Shown here piece by piece: positions 35,611 through 45,469 of a stretch of DNA of 64,000 nucleotides. The first letter of the stretch is position 1. Each line of letters begins with the position of its first letter. The notes beneath the pieces were generated by a model, which was not told where the DNA came from, made no database searches, and saw nothing but the letters and a program-made list of their open reading frames with translations. This stretch comes from a bacterium (lineage in GTDB: Bacteria; Planctomycetota; UBA1135; UBA2386), in assembly GCA_030432695.1 (NCBI GenBank), contig JAUILN010000001.1, positions 682,001 through 746,000 of the forward strand, written 5' to 3'. Position numbers and translations under genes: made by a program.

Positions 35611-37701
35611 TCAGCGCCCGCCGTTCGGGTCCGGGTTCACCGGCGTCGGCGGGCTCGACTGGATCTGGAACTGGATCTCCTTCTGCGGCATCCCGGCGGA
35701 GACCGTGAACTCCTGCTGGGTCTGTCGGAAGTCGAGGACGGTGGTGAAGAACGACTGCGGTCCAGCCTGTCGTCCGGCCTGTGCCGTGTAGGTGCCCGGA
35801 GGCAGGCGATTGGGGATCACCCACTCGCCCTGGTCGTTGGTGATCGCGGTGGCGCTGAACGGCGAGGCCGGCGGGTCGTCGGGGTCGACCTTGGTGGCGA
35901 CGTTGACCTTGACCTGGGCGGTGGGGATGCCGTCGACGCGGACCGTCCCGAACAGCAGCGTGCCGCGCTGCATCCCGATCACGCCGGCGTCGGTGACCTG
36001 GCCGTCCAGGACCTCGAAGTCCTTCTCGTAGAGCTTGAAGTGCTCGGGGTGGTCGAACACCAGCTGGTAGGTCGACGGGTAGAGCCGCTCGAGTTCGAAG
36101 CGACCGTCGCCGTCGGTCTTGGCATGCGCACGAGACACTTCGAACGGGATCATCGGGCCGAGGAAGCCGCGCACGAACTCGTTGTCCACGTAGCTGTTCG
36201 GCAGGGTCGACACCGCCACTCCGCCGAGCGGCTGACCGTTTTCGTCGACCACCTGACCGGCGACTCGTCCGCCGTCGGAGAGCGTCACGGTCAACGCAGT
36301 CGGCTCGTTGGATCCGGCGACGATCTCGAACGGCTCGGAGTAGTTCTTGGCGTAGCGGCCGTGGTCGATCTCGAGCTTGTATTGGTTCGGCGTGCTCGGG
36401 TTCAGACCGGAGAGTTCGTAGTAGCCCTGGGCATCGAGGTCGCGGGGGCGCACCAGCATGGTCTTGAAGGCCGGGATGTTGCCGACCGACTGCTGGGCTG
36501 GGATCCAGCTCTTCAACGTGAGGTTGAACTGGTTGATCTCACGGCCGTTGGCGGCGACGACCCGGACCCGGACGCGACCCTGGGTCTCGAGGACGATCTG
36601 GGTATCGGTGGTGCCGGCCTGGACCGCTGGCTCGATGGTGGCTACGTAGCCCTGTGCGGTGACGTTGAGTTGGTAGGGTCCCTCAACGAGACCGATCAAC
36701 TCGAAGGTTCCGTCGTCGAGGCTTCGGGTCTCGCGCGTCAGCGGGGTCTTCGCCGAGATCGCGTGTGCCGCGATCCGCGCGCCACCGACCGGCGTGCCGG
36801 TGGCGTCGGTGACGACGCCGGCCAGCCCCATTCCGGGGGGCAGCTCGAAGTCGAAGCGGTTGTCCTCACTGGCCTGGATGCGGACGTTCGGCTTCTCGAC
36901 CTGGGCGTAGTCGGCTCCGACCGCCCCGAGGTTGTGGATTCCGTCGGCGGCGTTCTCGATGCGGTACTCGCCGGCCGCGTCGGTCCGCACCGTGATGCCC
37001 TGCTCGCGACCAGGGGTCGTGCCGAGCTGCATCTGCTGGTTCTGCCCTTCGAGGTAGACCTGGGCGTCGGCGATCGGCGCGCCGGTGCGCTGGTCGGTGA
37101 CACGGCCGGTGATCAGGATGCCGCGCGGCATGGTGATGCGGCCAGCGTCCCACCACTTGCCGGGGAACAGCGTCAGATTGGGACGCGAGGCGTCGGCGTG
37201 CACGGTGCCGATCGCGCGGAGTTCGAAGGTCTTGCCCTGCTCGATCTCGCGGAGGCCGAGGCGGAACAGGCCGTTCTGATCCGACACCGTCTGGGCGATC
37301 GGCGGCTTCACGATGCCCTGCGATTTCTGGATCATCGCCTCGAAGATGTTCCCGCCCATGCCTTCGAGCAGGAACACCTCCGCGTCGGCGATCGGCGCGC
37401 CGCGGTCGTCGACGAGCTGGCCGGTGATGCCCTGCTCGTAGTCCGCGCCGTCCTCGGCTCGGACCTCGGCACGCAGCGGCTGTCGTTGTGCGCCGGCCGG
37501 CGAGTTGCCGCGGCTGCCGGCTTCGGCGGTGCGCGCCTGGATCGAGTCCGAAGCGGGCTCGTCCTGGATGGCGGGCGCCTGGACACGCGGCTGCTGGCCA
37601 GGCGCGTCGCTCGTGCCGTCGGCGAACAGGAAGAACCAAGCACCGAAAGCCGCAGCGGCGATCAGGACGAGGGACAGGATGATCTTGGAGCCGGCGTTCA
37701 T
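35611..37701 (-). CDS. Membrane-anchored carboxypeptidase-regulatory-like repeat protein (copy D)
   Basis: A 696-residue protein: one N-terminal membrane segment (about residues 6-26), a low-complexity linker to about 85, then a series of beta-sandwich domains of the carboxypeptidase regulatory-like type. Their hallmarks recur, for example GITGQLVDDRGAPIADAEVF, LITGRVTDQRTGAPIADAQV, GLAGVVTDATGTPVGGARI and VAGQVVDENGQPLGGVAV. There is no catalytic domain. It should be displayed outside the inner membrane. It is a close paralogue of the protein encoded at 39040-41142, with long identical stretches; tryptophan dioxygenase is encoded between them. A spacer of 193 bp separates it from that gene. 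Its role is unknown. Confidence 0.8.
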   Translation of the reverse strand: MNAGSKIILSLVLIAAAAFGAWFFLFADGTSDAPGQQPRVQAPAIQDEPASDSIQARTAEAGSRGNSPAGAQRQPLRAEVRAEDGADYEQGITGQLVDDRGAPIADAEVFLLEGMGGNIFEAMIQKSQGIVKPPIAQTVSDQNGLFRLGLREIEQGKTFELRAIGTVHADASRPNLTLFPGKWWDAGRITMPRGILITGRVTDQRTGAPIADAQVYLEGQNQQMQLGTTPGREQGITVRTDAAGEYRIENAADGIHNLGAVGADYAQVEKPNVRIQASEDNRFDFELPPGMGLAGVVTDATGTPVGGARIAAHAISAKTPLTRETRSLDDGTFELIGLVEGPYQLNVTAQGYVATIEPAVQAGTTDTQIVLETQGRVRVRVVAANGREINQFNLTLKSWIPAQQSVGNIPAFKTMLVRPRDLDAQGYYELSGLNPSTPNQYKLEIDHGRYAKNYSEPFEIVAGSNEPTALTVTLSDGGRVAGQVVDENGQPLGGVAVSTLPNSYVDNEFVRGFLGPMIPFEVSRAHAKTDGDGRFELERLYPSTYQLVFDHPEHFKLYEKDFEVLDGQVTDAGVIGMQRGTLLFGTVRVDGIPTAQVKVNVATKVDPDDPPASPFSATAITNDQGEWVIPNRLPPGTYTAQAGRQAGPQSFFTTVLDFRQTQQEFTVSAGMPQKEIQFQIQSSPPTPVNPDPNGGR

Positions 37702-37834
37702 CGGAGGACCTCTGTGGGAAGGGGCATCGCGGTCCCATGGGGAAGTCGGCCGTCCCCGTGGGTGAACCTGAAGCCCGAGTCTTCCTCGGTGTCGGTCTGG
37801 GACGGGCCCCGGACCGCGGATCCTGCACGAATTC

Positions 37835-37849
37835 CGGGGATCGACCCCG
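37835..37849 (-). terminator. Possible weak terminator after kynA
   Basis: CGGGG (37835-37839) and CCCCG (37845-37849) with an ATCGA loop lie 46 bp after the kynA stop on the minus strand. The stem is only 5 bp, so it may merely reduce readthrough into copy D. Confidence 0.25.
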
Positions 37850-37894
37850 CGGACCGCGGCCGGCGAAGCGGGCTGCGGGGATCCGGGCGGGGAC

Positions 37895-39043
37895 TCAGTC
37901 GGCCCGCAGTCCGTAGAAGTCCTGGTTCCGGACCGGGGGATCGAGTTCGCTGCGCAGCAGCAGGGTGCGCGCTGCCCAGATCTCCTTGAACACGCGGTAG
38001 GCGAGCGCGGTGCGGTCGAGGTAGTCGACTCCGTCGGAGCCGCCGGTGCCGACGCGGCGCCCGATGACCCGCTCGACCATCCGCGCGTGCCGCTGGCGGA
38101 ACACGACCATCGCCTGCTCGGCCTGGATCAGGGCGTCGAGGATCTCGCCGGGCCAGCTCAGCAGTGGCAGCTCGCGGTTGCTCTCGATGAACAGGATCGC
38201 GGCGCGGAGCCGGCGGGTGGCGGGGCGGGCCTCGGGATCCTCGAGGTCCTCGGCCCGCAGGTAGCGCGCCGCGGACTCGAGCTCGTTCTCGTAGCGCTGT
38301 TCGAGCCGGTCGACGTCGGCCTCGGTCAGGGCCTGGTGGCGCAGCACCGCGGCGATGCGCTGTCGCTGGCCCTCGCGTTGCCGGGCCAGGAAGGTCGTCA
38401 CGAAACCGTCGACCACCTGGTCGTCGTCCGACGAGCCGGGCGTGGACCCGTCGATCGGGGCGCGGGCCAGCCAGCCGTAGATCGCGTCCTTCAGGCTCGG
38501 GGTATCCTGGAGACGGCGCTGCACGCGGTGCAAGGCGGCGCTCTCCGAGCCGTCGGCCTCGTGCAGCGCGATGAGGTAGCTGTTCTCCTTGCCGAACGGG
38601 ATCCGCTCGGCGGCGTCCAGCCCGAGCAGGATCTCGATCTCGCGCATCTGCGCCGACTGGAAGCCGCTCGCCGGCGACAGCTTGTCGCGGAACTCCAGGT
38701 AGCTCCGCGTGCGCATGGTCTCCATCAGGCGGAAGTGGTCCGCCATCATCTCGAAGATCAGCGCGACCCGGCGCAGTCCGGCACACACTGCCGAGAGCGC
38801 GGTCTCCGGCACGTGCTCGCGGCCGAACAGGTCGCGGGCGCTGACCAGTTCGCGCAGCACGAGCTTCATCCACAGCTCGTCGATCTGATGGATGACGATG
38901 AAGCGGACCTCGTCATCGCCGAGCGCGGATTCGTCGCGCTCCAGTCCGCCCTGCAGTGCCAGCAGGTCCTCGGTCCGCACGTAGTCCCAGTAGCTCGCCG
39001 GGCCGCCGCCGGCGCGCGGTGCCTCGTGGATGGTGTCGCTCAC
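37895..39043 (-). CDS. kynA: Tryptophan 2,3-dioxygenase
   Basis: Heme enzyme opening the indole ring of tryptophan to N-formylkynurenine. 382 residues, nearer to the animal enzyme (about 400) than to the short proteobacterial type (about 280). Visible motifs: IVIHQIDELWMKLVLRE with the active-site His, SPASGFQSAQMREIE, the axial heme His in QRHARMVERVIG (14 residues before the Thr of the GTGGS loop) and the GTGGSDG substrate loop itself. GTG at 39043 overlaps the upstream stop (GTGA). Other kynurenine-pathway genes are absent from the window, and its placement between two secretory repeat proteins is unusual. Confidence 0.93.
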   Translation of the reverse strand: MSDTIHEAPRAGGGPASYWDYVRTEDLLALQGGLERDESALGDDEVRFIVIHQIDELWMKLVLRELVSARDLFGREHVPETALSAVCAGLRRVALIFEMMADHFRLMETMRTRSYLEFRDKLSPASGFQSAQMREIEILLGLDAAERIPFGKENSYLIALHEADGSESAALHRVQRRLQDTPSLKDAIYGWLARAPIDGSTPGSSDDDQVVDGFVTTFLARQREGQRQRIAAVLRHQALTEADVDRLEQRYENELESAARYLRAEDLEDPEARPATRRLRAAILFIESNRELPLLSWPGEILDALIQAEQAMVVFRQRHARMVERVIGRRVGTGGSDGVDYLDRTALAYRVFKEIWAARTLLLRSELDPPVRNQDFYGLRAD

Positions 39044-41142
39044 CGGTCGCGGTTCAGGTCGGGGTTCGGCGGGAGGGGGTTGGTGTTCTGCGGCGTGGTC
39101 GGCGACGAAGTGATCTGGAACGGCAGCTCCAGCTGCGCCTGGCCGGCGTGGATCGTGAAGTCGGTCTGGGTCTGCTTGAAGTCCAGGACCGTGGTGAAGA
39201 AGTGCTGCGGGCCGGCCTGGCGACCGGCCTGCGCGGTGTACACGCCGGGCGGCAGGCGGTTCGGGACCACCCATTCGCCCTGGTCGTTGGTGATCGCGGT
39301 GGCGCTGAACGGCGTGGCCGGCGGGTTGTCGGGGTCGGCCTTGGTGGCGACGTTGACCTTCACCTGCGCGGTGGGGATGCCGTCGACGCGGACCGTGCCG
39401 AACAGCAGCGTGCCGCGCTGCATGCGGATCACGCCGCCGTCGGTGACCTGACCGTCGAGGACCTCGTAGTCCTTCTCGTAGAGCTTGAAGTGCTCGGGGT
39501 GGTCGAACTGCAGCTGGTACATCGCCGGGTAGAGCCGTTCGAGTTCGAAGCGACCATCGGCGCCGGTCTTGGCATGGGCCCGCGAGACCTCGAACGGGAT
39601 CAACACCCGGAACATCTCGGCCAGGGCGTTGTCCTGGTACGTATTGGGCAGCGTCGACACGGTCACGCCGCCGAGTGGCTGGCCATTCTCGTCGACGACC
39701 TGGCCGGCGATGCGGCCGCCATCGGAGAGGGTCACGGTCAACGTGACCGGCTCGTTCGAACCGGCGACGACGTCGAACGGCTCGGAGTAGTTCTTGGCGT
39801 AGCGGCCGTGGTCGATCTCGAGCTTGTACTGGTTCGGAGCGCTCGGGTTCAGGCCGGAGAGTTCGTAGTAGCCCTGTGGGTCCAGGTCGCGTGGCCGCAC
39901 CAGGATGGTCTTGAACGACGGGATGTTGCCGACCGACTCCTGGGTCGGGATCCAGTTCTTCAACGTGAGGTTGAACTGGTTGATCTCGCGGCCGTTGGCG
40001 GCGACGACCCGGACCCGGACGCGGCCCTGGGTCTCCATCACGATCTGGGTGTCGAGGGTGCCGGCCTGAACCGCCGGTTCCTTGGCGGCCACATAGCCCT
40101 GGGCGGTGACATTCAGCTGGTAGGGGCCTTCCACCAGGCCGATCAGCTCGAACGTGCCGTCGCCGAGACTCCGGGTCTCACGTGACAGAGGCGTCTTGGC
40201 CGAGATCGCGTGGGCGGCGATGCGTGCGCCGCCGACCGGGATCCCGGCGGAGTCGGTGACGACTCCCGCGATCGCCATGCCCGGAGGCAGCTCGAAGTCG
40301 AAAGCGTTCTCCTGATTGCCCTGGATGTTGACGTTCGGCTTCTCGACCTGCGCGTAGTCGACGCCGACCGCGCCGATCGTGTGCACGCCGGCGCTGGCGT
40401 TCTCGATCCGGTATTGGCCCGCAGCGTCCGTGCGCACGGTGATGCCCTGTTCGCGACCGGGCGTGTTGCCGAGCAGCATCTGCTGACTCTGCCCGTTGAG
40501 GAACACCTGTGCGTCGGCGATCGGTGCGCCGTTGCGCTGGTCGGTGACTCGGCCGGTGACCAGGATGCCGCGCGGCATGGTCACGCGGCCGGCGTCCCAC
40601 CACTTGCCGGGGAACAGGGTCAGGTTGGGGCGCGAGGCATCGGCGTGCAGGGTGCCGATCGCGCGGAGTTCGAAGGTCTTGCCCTGCTCGACTTCGCGGA
40701 CACCGAGCCGGAACAGCCCGTTGCCGTCGGACACGGTCTGCGCCAGTGGTGGCTTCACCACGCCCTCCTGGCGCTCGATCATCGCCGCGAAGATGTTCGC
40801 GCCGACCCCTTCGAACAGATAGACCTCGGCGTCGGGCACCGGTGCGCCGTTCTCGTCGACGAGCTGGCCGGTGATGCCCTGATCGAACGACGTGCCGTCG
40901 TCACCACGGACCTCGGCCCGCAGGGGCTGGCGATCGTCGGGGCGCGTGGCGGCGCGCGTCGAGGGCTCGGTGGCGATGCGCGTCACCACCTCCGGATCAC
41001 CCTGGTCCTCGGCCGTCGTTCCCGGTCGCGGGGGCGCGTTCGGTCCCGGGGAGTCGGAGTCGGCGAACAGGAAGAAATAGGCACCGGTCGCCGCCACGGC
41101 GAGCAGTGCGAGGACCAATAGGATCTTCGATCCGGAGTTCAT
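39040..41142 (-). CDS. Membrane-anchored carboxypeptidase-regulatory-like repeat protein (copy C)
   Basis: A 700-residue paralogue of copy D with the same plan: an N-terminal membrane segment (SKILLVLALLAVAATGAYFF), a flexible linker, then several regulatory-like beta domains. Shared strings such as VGGARIAAHAISAKTPL and ELSGLNP show recent common origin. The start ATG at 41142 is preferred to upstream in-frame codons because the membrane anchor begins there. Its stop overlaps the start of kynA. The gap to the upstream gene is 65 bp. Function unknown; the domains commonly mediate adhesion or act as spacers. Confidence 0.8.
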   Translation of the reverse strand: MNSGSKILLVLALLAVAATGAYFFLFADSDSPGPNAPPRPGTTAEDQGDPEVVTRIATEPSTRAATRPDDRQPLRAEVRGDDGTSFDQGITGQLVDENGAPVPDAEVYLFEGVGANIFAAMIERQEGVVKPPLAQTVSDGNGLFRLGVREVEQGKTFELRAIGTLHADASRPNLTLFPGKWWDAGRVTMPRGILVTGRVTDQRNGAPIADAQVFLNGQSQQMLLGNTPGREQGITVRTDAAGQYRIENASAGVHTIGAVGVDYAQVEKPNVNIQGNQENAFDFELPPGMAIAGVVTDSAGIPVGGARIAAHAISAKTPLSRETRSLGDGTFELIGLVEGPYQLNVTAQGYVAAKEPAVQAGTLDTQIVMETQGRVRVRVVAANGREINQFNLTLKNWIPTQESVGNIPSFKTILVRPRDLDPQGYYELSGLNPSAPNQYKLEIDHGRYAKNYSEPFDVVAGSNEPVTLTVTLSDGGRIAGQVVDENGQPLGGVTVSTLPNTYQDNALAEMFRVLIPFEVSRAHAKTGADGRFELERLYPAMYQLQFDHPEHFKLYEKDYEVLDGQVTDGGVIRMQRGTLLFGTVRVDGIPTAQVKVNVATKADPDNPPATPFSATAITNDQGEWVVPNRLPPGVYTAQAGRQAGPQHFFTTVLDFKQTQTDFTIHAGQAQLELPFQITSSPTTPQNTNPLPPNPDLNRDR

Positions 41143-41207
41143 CAGGGTTGCTCGATGCTGAGGAAGGAATGCGTCGTGACGGGGCGAGCCGTCACCCGTC
41201 GGTGATC

Positions 41208-43247
41208 TCATGCGTCTTGGATCTCGATATGGACCTCGTGTTCGCGCTGGCCGGTCTGCACGTCGAAGTCGGTCTGGGTGCGCTGCTGGTCGAGGACCTG
41301 CAGGAGCGGAGCCTCCAGGGTGAGGCGAGCCGCGCGGGCCGTATAGCGACCGGGCGGCAGTCGTTCGGCCAGGACGAAGCGCCCGCGGTCGTCGGTGACT
41401 GCCGAGGCGAGGATCGGAGTTCGGGTCGGATCCTTGGGGTCCGGGAACGAAGTCACACTGACCTTCACCTGCGCGGCGGGCGAGCCGTTCACCAGGACGC
41501 TGCCGCTCAGCCGCGTGCCGCGGTCCAGGCGCAGATCGTCGAGGGTTCGGTCCTCACCCTCTGCAAGGGAGATCCCGGCCACCGTGGCGCTGGTGTGTTC
41601 CTGGTGGCTGAGGCTGAGGCGGTACTCTGCCGGTGCGAGGTGGTTCAGGCGGAAGCGCCCCTCGGCATCGGTGCGGGTCTCCGCGCGCGTCGCTCGGAAG
41701 GTCATCAGGTCGGCGAACTGAGCGGTGAACGCGTTGTCGGCCAGCTCGGCGGGAGTCGACGCGACCCGAACCCCGGCCAGCGGCAAACCGTCGGCCGAGA
41801 ACACCCGGCCGCCGAGATGCGCGCCGCGGAGCATCCGTGCTTCGACCGGCGCGGGCATGGCGCGTTCGGCGACTTCGAACGGTTCGGTGAAGGTCTTGGC
41901 GTGCTCGGCAGCCAGCAACTGGAAGGCGTAGACACCTGGGTCGACGCCGCGGTAGTGGAACACGCCGTTCTCGTCGAGGTCGCGCTCGCGGACCCGTTCC
42001 AGGCGCGCATCGGGGACGTTGCCGTAGCTCTCGTCGGCGGGGTGGTAGCGCTTGAGGACCACGTCGAACAGCGGCAGGGGTTGGCCGTCGGCATCGAGCA
42101 CCCGCAGGGGCACCGCGGCGCGCTCACCCAACTCGAACAGCAGATCGTCGGTGCCGGCGGCGATCGGCTGGCGACGTTCGGCGACGAAGCCGTCGGCGGC
42201 GACCTGGATCTGATAGGGCCCGGCACGGAGGCCGAGGATCTCGAACCGGCCGTCCGTCGCGCTGCGTGCCGCCACGCGGATCGGGTTGCGGGAGCTCATC
42301 GACAGCGCCTCGACCTCGGCGCGGGCGATCCCCTGCCCGCGAAGGTCGACGATCCGACCGGCGATCGACTCGCCTTTGGAGAGTTCGAGGTCGACCCGAT
42401 TGGTTCCGGCGGGGTCGATCTGCACTGCCTGGCGCTCCGCCAGCGCGAAGCCGGCGGCGACTGCCCGCACCGTGACGATGCCGGCCGGCACATTGGGAAT
42501 CCGGTAGCCGCCCGCGGCATCTGTGCGGGTCTCCAGCCCGCTGTCGTCGGCGGCGTCCGGGTTCAATGCGGTCGTGGCGCGGCTGGGCAACACCGTGACC
42601 ACCGCGTCGGGGATCGGGAACCCCGGGCGGCCTTCGACCGTGACGCGGCCCTGCAGTGCGACGCCCGGTTCCAGCGCGAGGTCGCCGAGTTCGGACCACA
42701 CCGCGGATTCCAGCTTCAGGCCGCCCACCCGGCGCTCCGCGAATTGGTGGTGGCGGATACGGAGTTCGTAGTCGGGGGCCAGCACATCGCGAACACCGAC
42801 CTCGAAGCGGCCATCGCGACCGGTCTCCACCGCGTCCACCGGTGGCACCACGACATTGCGTTGGTGCCGCAGGGCGGCGGTCAGGAGACTGTCACCCGGT
42901 CCCTCCCGCAGCTCCACCACGGCTCCCTCCAGTGGGGTTCCGCCGGCGCCCACCACCCGACCCCGCAGGCCCTGCTCGCGTGGTCTGTCTCGCCCCCTGG
43001 TGGGATCATCGGCGACGACCAACCGCTCGGGGGGCGAGCCCTGCTCGGTCGAACCCGTCGCGTTGCCGGCGACGGAGTGCCCCTCGCTGGCGGCCGGGTC
43101 GTCACTGACCGGCGACTCCGTCGGGGGTTCGGAACCGGGACGATCGCCGCCACTGGTGAACATCAGCGCGGCGGCTATTCCGACCACCAGCACCACCAGC
43201 AGGAGGGCGAGGGATCGGCCCGAGGGCTTCATCGAGGCAAGGTTCAT
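41208..43247 (-). CDS. Membrane-anchored carboxypeptidase-regulatory-like repeat protein (copy B)
   Basis: A 679-residue protein with one N-terminal membrane segment (about residues 12-30), an acidic/Ser/Gly linker to about 90, then regulatory-like beta domains (GLRGRVVGAGGTPLEGAVV, IAGRIVDLRGQGIARAEV, LGGRVFSADGLPLAGVRV). It is more distant from C and D but collinear with them, including the same C-terminal ending type (QRTQTDFDVQTGQ). ATG at 43247 overlaps the stop of copy A (ATGA). Its stop lies 65 bp before copy C. Confidence 0.78.
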   Translation of the reverse strand: MNLASMKPSGRSLALLLVVLVVGIAAALMFTSGGDRPGSEPPTESPVSDDPAASEGHSVAGNATGSTEQGSPPERLVVADDPTRGRDRPREQGLRGRVVGAGGTPLEGAVVELREGPGDSLLTAALRHQRNVVVPPVDAVETGRDGRFEVGVRDVLAPDYELRIRHHQFAERRVGGLKLESAVWSELGDLALEPGVALQGRVTVEGRPGFPIPDAVVTVLPSRATTALNPDAADDSGLETRTDAAGGYRIPNVPAGIVTVRAVAAGFALAERQAVQIDPAGTNRVDLELSKGESIAGRIVDLRGQGIARAEVEALSMSSRNPIRVAARSATDGRFEILGLRAGPYQIQVAADGFVAERRQPIAAGTDDLLFELGERAAVPLRVLDADGQPLPLFDVVLKRYHPADESYGNVPDARLERVRERDLDENGVFHYRGVDPGVYAFQLLAAEHAKTFTEPFEVAERAMPAPVEARMLRGAHLGGRVFSADGLPLAGVRVASTPAELADNAFTAQFADLMTFRATRAETRTDAEGRFRLNHLAPAEYRLSLSHQEHTSATVAGISLAEGEDRTLDDLRLDRGTRLSGSVLVNGSPAAQVKVSVTSFPDPKDPTRTPILASAVTDDRGRFVLAERLPPGRYTARAARLTLEAPLLQVLDQQRTQTDFDVQTGQREHEVHIEIQDA

Positions 43248-45469
43248 CGCGGGGCACCTTCGCGGCTCGCGGGGTCGTCGGCGGACGATCCGCTGGACTC
43301 GACCGGAGTCGTGGCGGCGAAGTCTAGATCTCGGGGCGTGACCCGCTGGGACTGAACCTCGACGCCCTCGAATCGCTGCGTACGTCGCGGTCCGATCGAG
43401 GGTTCGTCGAGGCGGTAGCCGCCGATGGATCGGATCCCGCCCGAGGCGCTCCCGGTCGGGCTACCGCGCGGGCGGAGCGCTCGCGGCTCGATCGAGCTGC
43501 CGGCGCTCGCGGCCCAGATGTCGTAGGCGCCGGGCGCGAGCCCGGTGAGGATGTAGTGGCCGTTGGCGTCGGTGCGCGTGCGGGCGCCCTCGCGGAGCGG
43601 CCTGGGCGACCCGTCTCCGGTGCCCGACGGCGTCTGATCCGGACGGGGCGCGGGTTCGGCGATCACCACCGCGCCGACCATCGACCGCCCGTCCTGGTCG
43701 CGACACGTACCCTCGATGCGGCCCGCACGGGCTACGACGAGGTCGCCGAGATCCAGGCCGGAGCGCCGTGCCGTCGCTGCCGCGGGGCCGACGAGGATCG
43801 GCGAGATCCACGGTGCGCAGTCTTCGGCCAGAACCCGCAGGCGGAAGCGCTCGCCGACTCCCACCGGAAGCACGGCATCGAACGAGCCGTCCTGCTGGAC
43901 CCTGGTGCTCCATCGGGCCGCCGGGGCGCGCGGCTGTGCACCGCGGCCGAGAGCCGTCGCGAGGATCGACAACGCCGTGCCATCGAAGGACGCGGGAACG
44001 GTCTGGAGGACTGCGTGGGCCATGGCGGAACCGGCGGCATCCAGGACGCGGCCGCGTACCCGAACTCCTGGCTGCAGGACGACTTCGAGGACTGGCCCTG
44101 GCGCTTCGCTCGGCACCTGGGGGGCGGTCAGGGCGGTGGCGTAGCGCTCGGACGAGACCTGCAGGCGCGTTCTTCCCGGCGATAGCCCGTCGATCGTGAA
44201 ACGCCCCTCGCCATCCGTGCGGGTCCGCAGTGGCGCGAACTCGCCGGCGCGCACCGGCGTGCCCTCGAGCGGGATCGCGGTCACCGTCGCGTCGCGGATC
44301 GGCGCGCCGTCGAGAGCGTCGCGAACCACACCGCGCAGGCTCGAGGCGCGCGGCAGGCGCAACTCCACGGGGGCCTCGCGCGGGACTTCGACGGTGCGCG
44401 GTTCGCTGGCCAGACGCAGATCGTCGTCGAAGGTCCAGGCGCGGAGGGTGCAACTGCCACGCGGCAGTCCGAGCAGGCGGAACGAGCCGTCGCTGGCGGT
44501 CCGCTCCGTCCATTCGGCGGGGGAATCCACGGCCGGTACGCCGAGGACCAGGACTCCGGGGACCGGCCGGCCCTCGGCGTCGACCACCCGACCGCGGAGC
44601 AGCTCGCCGGTCGACAGCCGCACCTCGTGGACCTGGTCGGGGGAGTCGGTGGCGCTGTCTCGGATCACCCGCATCTCGGTCGTGCCGCGACCGGTGGCTT
44701 CGACGCGCAAGCGATACTCGCCGTCCGGGACTCCGTAGATCGCGGCCCGTCCCATCTGGTCGGTGGTCGCGGTCCGGACCAGAGCGCGCCGGCCGAAGCT
44801 ACCGAGGAACGGATCGAGCAGGGCCGGCTCCAGTGTGAGTCGGGCGTCCGCTACCGGAACTCCTTCGGCGGCGCCGAATACCCGGACGCGCAGCCCCGAC
44901 TCGGACCGGAGCGCGAGTTCGCCGAGGTCGATCGTGCCGCTGCTTCCGGTGGGCAGGTGCAGCGAGGCCAGCCAGGCCGGAAACTGCGGGTGTCGGATGG
45001 TCAGGGTGAAGCGGCCGGTCGGCACCGCCGAGAACTCGAAGTTGCCCTCCACGCCGCTGCGGGCGCTGCGGCCGCCGTCGTCGTGCGGCTCGATGCCGAG
45101 TCCAGGCATGCCCGCGCGCCGCTCCAGGCCGACCGAACACGCCGAGATGCCGACCCCGAGGCCATCGACCACCCGACCGTGGAGGTGGACGACGCGCGGT
45201 GTGGGGGCGATCCGCGCGGCGTCGGTCCCCGGCGATGGCGGGGGGAGCGGGGAGCGGTCGGCCGCTGCCGGATCGGCGCGACGGCCCGCCGGGGTGGGGA
45301 ACTCTTCGGCGCGCTCCGTCGTGCCGGCGTTCGAATCCGCCCATTCTGCCGCCGGGCCACGGGGGTGCAGATCGACGAACTCCACGCCTTCCCAGTCGAG
45401 CAGGAACAGCGCGGCGACGACTACGGCGAAGGCGGCGAACGCGAGGGGGCGGAGCGCTTTGGACTTCAC
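43244..45469 (-). CDS. Membrane-anchored carboxypeptidase-regulatory-like repeat protein (copy A)
   Basis: A 741-residue protein with the same plan as the three downstream paralogues: membrane segment (about residues 6-24), Pro/Ala-rich linker to about 90, then about six regulatory-like domains (LHGRVVDGLGVGISACSV, LRGRVVDAEGRPVPGVLV, LRGVVRDALDGAPIRDATV, VRGRVLDAAGSAMAHAVL and so on). It is the most divergent of the four. GTG at 45469 overlaps the stop of the Bfd-like gene (GTGA). Its C-terminal 70 residues are low-complexity. Confidence 0.78.
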   Translation of the reverse strand: MKSKALRPLAFAAFAVVVAALFLLDWEGVEFVDLHPRGPAAEWADSNAGTTERAEEFPTPAGRRADPAAADRSPLPPPSPGTDAARIAPTPRVVHLHGRVVDGLGVGISACSVGLERRAGMPGLGIEPHDDGGRSARSGVEGNFEFSAVPTGRFTLTIRHPQFPAWLASLHLPTGSSGTIDLGELALRSESGLRVRVFGAAEGVPVADARLTLEPALLDPFLGSFGRRALVRTATTDQMGRAAIYGVPDGEYRLRVEATGRGTTEMRVIRDSATDSPDQVHEVRLSTGELLRGRVVDAEGRPVPGVLVLGVPAVDSPAEWTERTASDGSFRLLGLPRGSCTLRAWTFDDDLRLASEPRTVEVPREAPVELRLPRASSLRGVVRDALDGAPIRDATVTAIPLEGTPVRAGEFAPLRTRTDGEGRFTIDGLSPGRTRLQVSSERYATALTAPQVPSEAPGPVLEVVLQPGVRVRGRVLDAAGSAMAHAVLQTVPASFDGTALSILATALGRGAQPRAPAARWSTRVQQDGSFDAVLPVGVGERFRLRVLAEDCAPWISPILVGPAAATARRSGLDLGDLVVARAGRIEGTCRDQDGRSMVGAVVIAEPAPRPDQTPSGTGDGSPRPLREGARTRTDANGHYILTGLAPGAYDIWAASAGSSIEPRALRPRGSPTGSASGGIRSIGGYRLDEPSIGPRRTQRFEGVEVQSQRVTPRDLDFAATTPVESSGSSADDPASREGAPR

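Noticed and set aside
37895..39043. Possible loss of the axial heme histidine in tryptophan dioxygenase (Asp in the GVDYL segment)
   Set aside because: On counting back from the GTGGS loop, the heme ligand position falls in QRHARMVERV, where His is present. The Asp replaces a different, non-ligand residue.
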